Assembly: GCA_030428965.1 (NCBI GenBank)
Contig: JAUIEE010000004.1
Location: 1-35,550, forward strand
Length of the DNA: 35,550 nucleotides
Reading direction: 5' to 3'
Source of the DNA: a bacterium
GTDB taxonomy: Bacteria > Planctomycetota > UBA1135 > GCA-002686595
Numbering within the stretch: the stretch's first letter is position 1; the number at the start of each line of letters is the position of its first letter. Position numbers and translations under genes: made by a program. The notes below the pieces were generated by a model. That model searched no databases, was not told where the DNA came from, and saw only the letters and a program-made list of their open reading frames with translations. Positions 7,753 through 14,810 of this stretch are shown piece after piece.

Positions 7753-7959
7753 ATGGGGACGAAGTGGATCTGGTGGACGGCCAAGGCCCTCGAAGGCGGC
7801 GGCATGGTCGTCATCCTGGTCGGACTCTTGCTCTCGATTCAGCTCGGTTTCGAGGACGAGGGGCTGGAATCGATGCGCTACGAGGGCACCGCCCTGATGG
7901 TGGGCGGGGTGATGTTCTTCCTGGGCTGGCTCCTCGAGCGCAGCCTGGGGACGCGCTAG
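7753..7959 (+). CDS. Small two-helix membrane protein, function unknown
   Basis: A protein of 68 residues with two predicted membrane helices: GGMVVILVGLLLSIQLGF and ALMVGGVMFFLGWLL, joined by an acidic loop (EDEGLESMRYEG), with a basic/tryptophan-rich N-terminus (GTKWIWWTAKAL). I do not recognise the family. The third-codon-position G/C bias matches its neighbours, which supports real coding. It lies 78 bases after the glycosyltransferase with its own TACCCT hexamer and ends 24 bases before the convergent nitrilase-family gene. Confidence 0.7.
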   Translation: MGTKWIWWTAKALEGGGMVVILVGLLLSIQLGFEDEGLESMRYEGTALMVGGVMFFLGWLLERSLGTR

Positions 7960-7983
7960 GGCGCCGAATCCTGAATCGCCCCG

Positions 7984-8769
7984 CTAGGGGAGCCGCGTGC
8001 GTCCGCTCCAGCGCTCTTCGTCTTCGCAGGCGATGGCCAGGCCCGGCCCGCTCTCCGGCAGCTGCGCCAGGAGTTCTCCGCTCTGCGACCAGATCGCGCT
8101 GTGCCCGGCCGAGGGGAGGCCTCCGGTGGGGCCGCCGTAGTTGGCGAGGACGACGGCCAGGGAGTGCTGAATGGCATAACCGCGCAGCCGCTCTTCTTCG
8201 GCTCGGAGCTCCCCCGGGGTGAAGAACATGCTGGCCAGGTAGCTCCGCGCTCCCCGTCGCGCGGCCCGGAGCGGATGCTCGGCGTCCCCCGTGTCGGCGC
8301 AGATCGCGATGGACGCGAAGTGTTCGTCGATCCGAACGAGCTCATCGCGCTCTCCGGGGCAAAAGACGGACGGCTCCGGGGGAGGCACGGCTCCGCCCGG
8401 ATTCACTTCCGGGGGGAAGGCGCCCAGGCGCCGTTTCGTGGTCAGGCCCAGGTGTCCATCGGGGCACAGGACGAAGGCGCCGATGTGCAGCTTCTCGCCT
8501 GAGCGGACCGGCGCTCCCACGACCAGGGTCACGCCGCCGGAGGCGGCGCGAGCGCGGAGCGGATCGAGCCGCGCATCGTCTTCGGTGAAGGCCAGGGCCG
8601 GGGCCAGGTCGAGCTCGTAGCCCGTGAGGGAGAGCTCGGGGAACACGAGCAGCTGCACGTCCTCGCCGGCCGCGGCGTCCACCAGGTCCAGGTGGCGGCG
8701 GGTGTTGGTCGCGACGTCTCCCCGCACGGGGACCGTCTGGGCTGCCGCGAGGGAACGCGAGGAGCTCAT
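7984..8769 (-). CDS. Carbon-nitrogen hydrolase (nitrilase superfamily)
   Basis: A protein of 261 residues with the superfamily's Glu-Lys-Cys triad: Glu45 in LLVFPELSLTGYE, Lys112 in TTKRRLG, and Cys157 in SIAICADTGD. Such cytoplasmic enzymes hydrolyse amides or nitriles through a cysteine thioester. The GFPE-like region and length fit the omega-amidase/NAD-synthetase-glutaminase-like or generic predicted-amidohydrolase branches; the substrate is not determined. The region after the cysteine (DAEHPLRAARRGA) lacks the usual FPE/YPE motif, so this is a divergent branch. ATG 8769 lies 7 bases after the stop codon of the redoxin/copper monooxygenase gene on the same strand, so both are probably one transcript. 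Confidence 0.85.
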   Translation of the reverse strand: MSSSRSLAAAQTVPVRGDVATNTRRHLDLVDAAAGEDVQLLVFPELSLTGYELDLAPALAFTEDDARLDPLRARAASGGVTLVVGAPVRSGEKLHIGAFVLCPDGHLGLTTKRRLGAFPPEVNPGGAVPPPEPSVFCPGERDELVRIDEHFASIAICADTGDAEHPLRAARRGARSYLASMFFTPGELRAEEERLRGYAIQHSLAVVLANYGGPTGGLPSAGHSAIWSQSGELLAQLPESGPGLAIACEDEERWSGRTRLP

Positions 8770-8776
8770 CGCTCGG

Positions 8777-9628
8777 CTAGAGCTGGCGGTTCGGCGCCAC
8801 CCATTCGGCCACGAGCACCATCATCTCGTCCCAGATCTGGGGCCCGTCGATGACGTCCACGTCCGCATCGGGATTGTTGGGGTTCTCCCAGGAGTTGTCG
8901 AAGGTGGCCTTGACCTGAATGCGCGTACCGGCCTCCAGGTAACGCGGCTCGCGGAAGGTGTAGGTGAACTGCCAATCCGGATCCCACTCCTCGATCTCGA
9001 GCACGTGTTCCTCGGTGCCGTCGGAATGGGCCAACGTAACGTCGAAGGACTTGCCCCGCAGGTGCATGTGGGGCGTCAGGGAGCGCAGGTAGCTCGGGGC
9101 CACCATCGTGTAGCTCGTGTAGAAGGGCACGTCGGGCTCGCCCGCCGGCAGGAACACCGTGGGGTTGCGGATCATGCGCGTGCGGGCCGCGAAGCGCGGC
9201 GGCTCGTCCGCCAGCACCATCCCGATCGCCGTTCGATCCTGGGTGGCCACGCCGTTCGGCGTGTAGTGCATCTCGATGCGGATGACCGATCCCTTGGGGA
9301 TGAAGCGCGCGACTCCCTCGGCGAAGACCCGCGGGTCCTTGCCCGGGAGGTAGGCCAGGAGGAACTGCCAGCCCTCGCGGCTCTGGTTCCAGGGCACGAG
9401 GGTGTTCAGGATGCGTTCCTCGGTGGGGTACGCGTCGGCCGGAGGCTTGAACATCGCCGTGGCGTGGTGGACGACGGTCGGATCGCTGGGCAAGACCTGC
9501 ATGCGCTCGACCCAGAGATCCTCGGGGACGGTCTCCTCGATGAAGAACTTGGTCAGGTCCACGACCCCCTTGGCCGGAATGTCGAACGGCTCGGGAAGTC
9601 GAAAGACGAGGTCGGGCTCTCCGATCAG
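8777..9628 (-). pseudogene. Copper type II monooxygenase-like C-terminal part of a frameshifted gene
   Basis: This stretch continues the gene at 9625-10635 in the -1 frame. It begins with LIGEPDLVFRLPEPFDIPAKG, which in related proteins follows directly on the cytochrome c part, and runs to a natural stop at 8777. It has the features of a dopamine-beta-monooxygenase/PHM-like copper domain: VVHHATAMF, RIEMHYTPNG and PHMHLRGKSF, which give candidate copper-binding histidines. No ATG or well-placed ribosome binding site exists near its beginning in this frame; the first start candidate is GTG 9562, inside the conserved domain. It is therefore a fragment of one gene rather than a separate gene. 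Whether the shift is real, a sequencing error or recoded cannot be told here. Confidence 0.75.
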
Positions 9629-10635
9629 CCCTCCGGCCAGTCCCGAGGCCGGGGAGCATCCTTCGCATCGCCCTCGGGGGCACCCTGGGCATACCAGTCG
9701 AGCAGGTCGCGCTTGTCGCGCTCGCTCAGTCGGCGGTCGTTCTCCCACGGGCCGCCGGTGTCGGTCGCGTACCAGGGGGGCATGATGCCCTCGGCGACCG
9801 TGAACTTGACCATGCCGCGCCGGCCCTTGACCTGCTCGTAGGTTTCCAGCGGGAAGGGGGCCGCACCGCCCGTGCGGTGGCAGGCGACGCAGTTCTGCTG
9901 CAGGATGCGGCTGATGCGGTTGTGGTAGGTCAGCGTGGGCTCCGACGCGCCGGTCCACTCGGTCTCCCACTCGAGGAAACAGCCCGGGGCGCTCGTCGCC
10001 GACGTGCGCACCGGTTCGCCTGCCAGGGTGGCGTCGATGGCGTTGGCCAGGTAGCGGTGCTGGGCCGCTTCCCGCACGACGCCGCGGCCGACGCGATCGT
10101 CGAGGGCGCCGCGGTAGACCAACGTGCGGGCGGCATCCAGGAGGAAGGTCTCGGTCGTGGTCTTGGCCCCCAGGGTCTGGGCGATCTTGCCCTCGGGGTC
10201 GTGGACGTAGCGCCCGCGGAAGCCGAACTGCTCGATCTCGCCGCGCATCTCCTCGGGCGTGTTGTGGGGCGAGACGTTGAGGTAGAGGAAGACGACCGGC
10301 TCGTCGGCGTAGGAGGCCTCGAGCTCGGCGGTGTCCGGGCCCATGCGCTTGGAGACGGGGCAGCCCACGTCACGCAGCAAGAGCACCAGGGGCTTCTTCC
10401 CGGCGATCTCGGAGAGCGTGCGCGTCTCGCCGTCCAGGCCGGTGGTCGAAAGGTCGGCCACCAGCTCGCCGATCCCCTCGCTGCGCGGATCGAGGATGGC
10501 CGCGCGCTCCTTGAGCAGGCTGTCGGGACCCTCGGTCTCCGACTGCGGGGAAGCGCTCTCCTGCGCACAACTGCCCAGGAGAAGGGCGCCGAGGGCGAAG
10601 GCGAGGAGGTGCTGGCTGCGACTCGATTTCGGCAT
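9625..10635 (-). CDS. Redoxin-cytochrome c lipoprotein, N-terminal part of a frameshifted gene
   Basis: Starts at ATG 10635 with a lipoprotein signal peptide; lipobox LLGSC puts the lipid on Cys23. Residues ~55-205 are a thioredoxin/AhpC-like redoxin domain with one cysteine in RDVGCPVSK (Cys92), not a CxxC pair. Residues ~240-320 are a cytochrome c domain with heme motif CVACH (249-253) and likely axial Met285 in GIMPPW. The frame ends at TGA (9625-9627) after WPEG at residue 336, exactly where family members continue into a copper monooxygenase domain; that domain follows in the -1 frame. The intact protein would be about 620 residues, exported and anchored in the envelope. The role of the family is not established; an oxidase or monooxygenase using the heme as electron relay is inference. 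Confidence 0.8.
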   Translation of the reverse strand: MPKSSRSQHLLAFALGALLLGSCAQESASPQSETEGPDSLLKERAAILDPRSEGIGELVADLSTTGLDGETRTLSEIAGKKPLVLLLRDVGCPVSKRMGPDTAELEASYADEPVVFLYLNVSPHNTPEEMRGEIEQFGFRGRYVHDPEGKIAQTLGAKTTTETFLLDAARTLVYRGALDDRVGRGVVREAAQHRYLANAIDATLAGEPVRTSATSAPGCFLEWETEWTGASEPTLTYHNRISRILQQNCVACHRTGGAAPFPLETYEQVKGRRGMVKFTVAEGIMPPWYATDTGGPWENDRRLSERDKRDLLDWYAQGAPEGDAKDAPRPRDWPEG

Positions 10636-10711
10636 GGGAGTTGGCTTCGGTCCAGGGTGCCCATCGACCGATGTCAGGGGCGGTCTTGATCCGTGCGCGG
10701 TGGGCTTTCCT

Positions 10712-10747
10712 GGGTCCTCCGATAGGGTACATTCCCGGTCAGGACCC
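10712..10747. promoter_or_regulatory. Inverted repeat GGGTCCT...AGGACCC in a divergent promoter region
   Basis: Perfect 7-base arms (10712-10718 and 10741-10747) flank a 22-base spacer holding TACCCT on the minus strand and TACATT on the plus strand, both possible -10 boxes. It lies between the divergent genes starting at 10635 and 10796. It could be an operator or chance. Confidence 0.3.
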
Positions 10748-10795
10748 GACCCCGCGAACTCGGTTCGAGATCCCCCGGTGAAGGAAGACCAGAAG

Positions 10796-11131
10796 ATGGC
10801 CAGCACGAACGACCCCTCGCTCGAAGCGCGCCTGCGGGCCTGGACGTGGCTCCTCTTGCCCCTGACCCTGGCCGCGGGCCACGGGCTGTTCCTCTTGTTC
10901 GCCACGACCCGCACGAACCTCTTACCGTCCCGCCGCGAGCTCGGGGGCGGAACGACGGCCTACCTCGTGCTCTATTTCCTGGCGGCCATCCCCCTGGCCC
11001 TGGGAGTCTTCTCCCTGCGGCGCCCGCTCCTGCGTCTTTCCCCGCGCGTCCTGGGGACCCTGGCCCTCGCGGCCTGCGTGGTCACCGCCCTGGTCTTCGG
11101 CCTCTACCTGAGCCGGATCTGGAGCGCGTAG
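10796..11131 (+). CDS. Small three-helix membrane protein, function unknown
   Basis: A protein of 111 residues with three or four hydrophobic helices: WLLLPLTLAAGHGLFLLF, TAYLVLYFLAAIPLALGVFSL and LGTLALAACVVTALVFGLYL. I do not recognise a family. ATG 10796 is preceded by AGGA about 11 bases upstream; GTG 10778 is in frame and would add six residues. Codon use has the strong third-position G/C of its neighbours. It is divergent from the redoxin/copper monooxygenase gene and ends nine bases before the convergent sulfatase-like gene. Confidence 0.7.
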   Translation: MASTNDPSLEARLRAWTWLLLPLTLAAGHGLFLLFATTRTNLLPSRRELGGGTTAYLVLYFLAAIPLALGVFSLRRPLLRLSPRVLGTLALAACVVTALVFGLYLSRIWSA

Positions 11132-11140
11132 GCCCGGCGC

Positions 11141-12886
11141 CTACTCTTCTTCGTCTTCGCCCGCGTAGCCCAGCTTGCGCAAGAGGTCGAGGTCGACGCC
11201 ACCGTCGTCGCCCCGGGCGGCCGGCATCTGCAGCACGTCCTCGGGGGGGCGGTACCAGTCCGCGTCGATCATCTCCTTGAACAGAGCCAGGGCGCGCTCC
11301 TCTTGCGAGGCATACAGGTTGTCCAGCTCGCCCCGATCCCGGTTCACGTCGAACAAGAGCCAGTAGGGACGCTCGCCCGTGTCCCAGGGGGCGATCGAGG
11401 GAACGGGCTTGCGGGTTTCCAGGTCGTTCTCCCTGCGGATGACCTTGTAGGTGCCGTCCGAGATCCCGCGCCACTGGAAGGCCGGCCGTTCGTCGCCGCC
11501 CGACTCCATGGGAGCCAGACGATGTCCTGTTTCCGAGCCGTCGAGAACCGGCAACAGGCTCGTTCCCTGGACGCCCGGCGGCACCAGCTGGTCCAGCCCG
11601 ACCGCGTCGAGCAGGGTCGGCATGACGTCCATGAGGCGCACCTGATGGGGGATGCGAGCCGGTGCGAGGTCGGGTCCCCAGAAGACCAGCGGGACGTGGG
11701 TCAGCTCGGAGTAGATCGAGTGGCTGTGCCCGAACTGGCCGTGCTCCAAAAACTCCTCGCCGTGGTCCCCCGACAGGACGATGAGCGTGTCGGGGTAACG
11801 CTGCATGACCTCTTCGAGGAACGGTCCGAGGTAGTGGTCGACGTAGCACAGCTCCTCGTCGTAGATGTCCACGATGCGCTGCAGCATCTCGGGGCTGACC
11901 TCGGACAGGTCCCGGTCCCCGCGCATGTACTCGTCGATCAGCGGCCCGGCCAGCTGGAAGTCGAGCCCCGAGCGGTCGTACTTCCCCTGGAAGGGGGGCG
12001 GCGCGACGTAGGGGTAGTGGGGGTCCATGATGTGGACGTAGGCGAAGAACGGTCGGTCCGCTTCGCGCTCGTCCGCGAGCCAGCGGCGCACGTCGGGCAG
12101 CATCCACTCGGCCCGGCCCGCGTCGCGCTCGGGCGTGCGCTTGGCGAAGTAGTCCACGAAGTGCCGCGCCCCTTGATCGAAGCCGCGGATGGGCAGGATG
12201 TTCGGGTTGTTCGACCACATGCCCGTGTCCCAGCCCTTGGCCCGCAGGATCTCGACCACGGTCGTGACCCCGGGCAGCAGGGAGATGCCGCGCACCGGCA
12301 TGCCGATCTGGGGCTGGCTCACGGCGCGGTGGCGCGACGGCAAGAGCCCCGTGAACAAGGTCGCCACCGAAGGCTTGGTCCAGCCGGACTGGGCGATGGC
12401 GTTCTCGAAGACGACGCCCCGCTCGACCAGGCGGTCGAGGTTGGGGGAGACGTCGCGCTCGTAGCCCAGGAAGCCCGCGTGGTCCGCGCGCCAGGTGTCC
12501 ACCAGGACGAACAGCACGTTGGGACTCTCGGCCGGCGGGCTGGGCTGGGTCCAGGCAGCCAGGCGAGCGGGGAGGAACAGCGCCAAGAGGAGCAGCGCGA
12601 GAGCCGGGATCGGGTGGCCCGCGAGGCGCGTCCACTTGCCCAGGCCGCGCAGGCTCTCCTTCCTGGCCAACAGCTCGAGGACCAAGGCGAGCACCAGGGC
12701 CACACCTGCGGCCATCGAGGCGTGCTTCCAGAAGGTGAGCCGGGACCACAGGTCCAGGGTCAGCCAGTCGAAGCCCAGCGCGTTCCAGCGGTTCGCGACC
12801 TGGGCCGACCAGGCGCGGTAGCCGCCGTAGGCCAAGAGGCCGAGGCCAAAGCCCGAGACGGCGGAAAAGAGGAGGCGAAGCAGCAT
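11141..12886 (-). CDS. Membrane-anchored sulfatase-fold (alkaline phosphatase superfamily) protein
   Basis: A protein of 581 residues. The N-terminal ~120 residues hold about three membrane helices; the rest is a sulfatase-type domain, probably periplasmic. Metal-site motifs are present: NVLFVLVDTWRADH (Asp130) and LSGDHGEEF (Asp374, His375). At the place of the formylglycine motif C/S-x-P-S-R it has T170-K-P-S-V followed by ATLFTGLLPSRH, so both the modified Cys/Ser and the Arg are missing. It is thus unlikely to be a formylglycine sulfatase; a threonine nucleophile, as in phosphoethanolamine/phosphoglycerol transferases, is possible. It lies 79 bases downstream of the ABC exporter genes on the same strand. 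ATG 12886 is chosen because it begins the first membrane helix. Confidence 0.82.
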   Translation of the reverse strand: MLLRLLFSAVSGFGLGLLAYGGYRAWSAQVANRWNALGFDWLTLDLWSRLTFWKHASMAAGVALVLALVLELLARKESLRGLGKWTRLAGHPIPALALLLLALFLPARLAAWTQPSPPAESPNVLFVLVDTWRADHAGFLGYERDVSPNLDRLVERGVVFENAIAQSGWTKPSVATLFTGLLPSRHRAVSQPQIGMPVRGISLLPGVTTVVEILRAKGWDTGMWSNNPNILPIRGFDQGARHFVDYFAKRTPERDAGRAEWMLPDVRRWLADEREADRPFFAYVHIMDPHYPYVAPPPFQGKYDRSGLDFQLAGPLIDEYMRGDRDLSEVSPEMLQRIVDIYDEELCYVDHYLGPFLEEVMQRYPDTLIVLSGDHGEEFLEHGQFGHSHSIYSELTHVPLVFWGPDLAPARIPHQVRLMDVMPTLLDAVGLDQLVPPGVQGTSLLPVLDGSETGHRLAPMESGGDERPAFQWRGISDGTYKVIRRENDLETRKPVPSIAPWDTGERPYWLLFDVNRDRGELDNLYASQEERALALFKEMIDADWYRPPEDVLQMPAARGDDGGVDLDLLRKLGYAGEDEEE

Positions 12887-12965
12887 GGCGGGCGATCCGA
12901 GGGCTCGCAGGTTCCCCCATCGTCCTCCCAGCGGCAAGAGGCTGAGGGAAAGTTGCCCGTGGAGA

Positions 12966-14810
12966 CTAGCTCGCCTCGGCCGCTCCGTCCCGGAACTGAA
13001 GGGCGTAGAGGCGCGCGTAGATTCCACCCTGGGCCAAGAGCTGTTCGTGATTGCCCGACTCCCTCAGCTCACCGTGGTGCAAGACGAGGATGCGGTCGGC
13101 GCGGCGGACGGTGGAGAGACGGTGGGCGACGACCAGGGCGCTGCGTCCGCGCAGGAGCTGGTTGGTGGCTTCCTCGATGCGGGCTTCGGTGGTCGAGTCG
13201 ACGCTGGAGGTGGCCTCGTCCAGGATCACCAGGGACGGGTTGCCGGCCAGGGCCCGGGCGATGGCCAGGAGCTCGCGCTCGCCGGTGGACAGGCTCGTGC
13301 CGCGCTCGGCCACCTCGGTGTCCAGCCCTTCCGGCAGCCGGGCCACGAGCTCGCCCGCGGTGCTCGTCTCCAGGGCGCGGGCGAGGGATTCGGGGGTGAC
13401 CCACGAGCGTCCCAGCTCGAGGTTGTGGCGCACGGTGCCGGTGAACAGGAAGTCCTCCTGGAGGACGATCCCCAGCCGCCGACGGTAGCCCTCGAGGTCG
13501 AGCTCGCGCAGGTCCGTTCCGTCCACCGTGATGCGACCTCGTGTCGGATCGAAGAAGCGCAGGGCCAGGCTGACCAGGGTCGACTTGCCGGAACCTGTGG
13601 CCCCGACCAGGGCCACCGTTTGGCCGGCCGGAATCTCGAAGCTCACGTCCTTGACGACGCGTTCGCCGTCGGGGCCGGCATAGGAGAACGAGACGTCCTC
13701 GAAGGCGATGTGCCCGCGGAAGGCCGGAGAGACCGGCGTCGCCTCGACGGGGCTGGCCACGGCAGGCCGGGTGTCGAGGATGTCGAAGATGCGCTCCGCG
13801 GAAGCGAAGGCGGCCTGCAGGACGTTGTAGCGCTCCCCGAGCTCGCGGATGGGACCCACCAGGTACTGCAGCAGGAACCAGAAGAGGATGAAGTCCCCCG
13901 GAGTGATCGAGCCGGCGGCGATGGCGCCCCCTCCGGCCCAGACGGTCGAGCCCTGGATGATCAGCGTGACGATGCCGATGATCGGGTAGAAGATCGCGAA
14001 CAGGAAGATGGTGCGAATGTTCGCCTGCAGGTAGTCGGCGAGCATGCCCTCGAAGCGCTCGGACACGCGCTTCTCACGACGGAAGACCTTCACGACGCGG
14101 ATGCCCGAGAGCACCTCCTGCAGGAACCCGTTCAAGCGGGCCAGGCGCGCGCGCACCTTGCGATGGGCCCGACGGGCGCCTCCGCGGAACACGAGGCTGA
14201 CTCCGATCAGGACGGGCGTGAGGCCGAGGACGAGCAGGGCCAGGGGCGTGCTGACGCTGAAGAGCAGGGCCAAGACGATCACGACCTTCAGGAGGTCGAA
14301 GATCAGGACGATCAGGCCCGAGGTGAACAGCTCGTTGAGGTTCTCGACGTCGTTGGTCACGCGCGTCACGAGCGCTCCGGTCGGACGGCGGTCGAACCAG
14401 CCGAGCTCCAGCTCCTGCATGTGTCCGAAGAGCTCGGTCCGCAGGTCGTGGATCACGGCCTGGCCCGTGCGCGTCAGCTGGCTGAGCTCCAGGTAGCGCA
14501 GGAAGGCACCCACGACGATGACCAGGACGTACAGCGCGGCGAGCAGGCCGATTTCCCGCAGGTAGGGAGCCGTGTCGAAGGCGTCCGTCCCCGCGGCGAG
14601 GCGGGCCTCTTCCGCTTCCAGGACGGGACCGTCGATGGCCGACTTGATGATCCAGGGGCCCGCCAGCTGCAGAGCGAAGACCCCGATCAGCACCAGGAAG
14701 CTGACGAAGAACATCCTGGAGTGGGGGCGCGCGTAGCGGGCCAGTCGCCGGATGACGGCCGTGTCCCAGGCCTTGGTGGCGACGATGTCGTCTTCGTGCG
14801 GCTCGCTCAC
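12966..14810 (-). CDS. ABC exporter half-transporter with canonical Walker B glutamate
   Basis: A protein of 614 residues, start GTG 14810, whose first four bases (GTGA) contain the stop of the upstream half-transporter: translational coupling. Residues ~25-345 form a six-helix exporter membrane domain with a long extracytoplasmic loop between the first two helices (60-85). The nucleotide-binding domain has Walker A GATGSGKST (403-411), a changed signature LSTGE (507-511), Walker B LVILDE with catalytic Glu532, and the switch histidine in VAHRLS. Paired with its partner, it forms one normal and one degenerate ATP site, as in heterodimeric exporters such as TM287/288, BmrCD or MdlAB. The cargo (lipid, drug or peptide) cannot be deduced. 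Confidence 0.9.
   Translation of the reverse strand: MSEPHEDDIVATKAWDTAVIRRLARYARPHSRMFFVSFLVLIGVFALQLAGPWIIKSAIDGPVLEAEEARLAAGTDAFDTAPYLREIGLLAALYVLVIVVGAFLRYLELSQLTRTGQAVIHDLRTELFGHMQELELGWFDRRPTGALVTRVTNDVENLNELFTSGLIVLIFDLLKVVIVLALLFSVSTPLALLVLGLTPVLIGVSLVFRGGARRAHRKVRARLARLNGFLQEVLSGIRVVKVFRREKRVSERFEGMLADYLQANIRTIFLFAIFYPIIGIVTLIIQGSTVWAGGGAIAAGSITPGDFILFWFLLQYLVGPIRELGERYNVLQAAFASAERIFDILDTRPAVASPVEATPVSPAFRGHIAFEDVSFSYAGPDGERVVKDVSFEIPAGQTVALVGATGSGKSTLVSLALRFFDPTRGRITVDGTDLRELDLEGYRRRLGIVLQEDFLFTGTVRHNLELGRSWVTPESLARALETSTAGELVARLPEGLDTEVAERGTSLSTGERELLAIARALAGNPSLVILDEATSSVDSTTEARIEEATNQLLRGRSALVVAHRLSTVRRADRILVLHHGELRESGNHEQLLAQGGIYARLYALQFRDGAAEAS

Noticed and set aside
7957-7983. 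Terminator hairpin GGGCG...CGCCC between convergent genes
   Set aside because: Only five base pairs with a 13-base loop and no T run.
9620-9635. Programmed -1 frameshift site in the redoxin/copper monooxygenase gene
   Set aside because: The shift region lacks a canonical slippery heptamer; shifted pairing of GAG and GGC would be poor. An indel or sequencing error is a simpler explanation, so recoding was not called.
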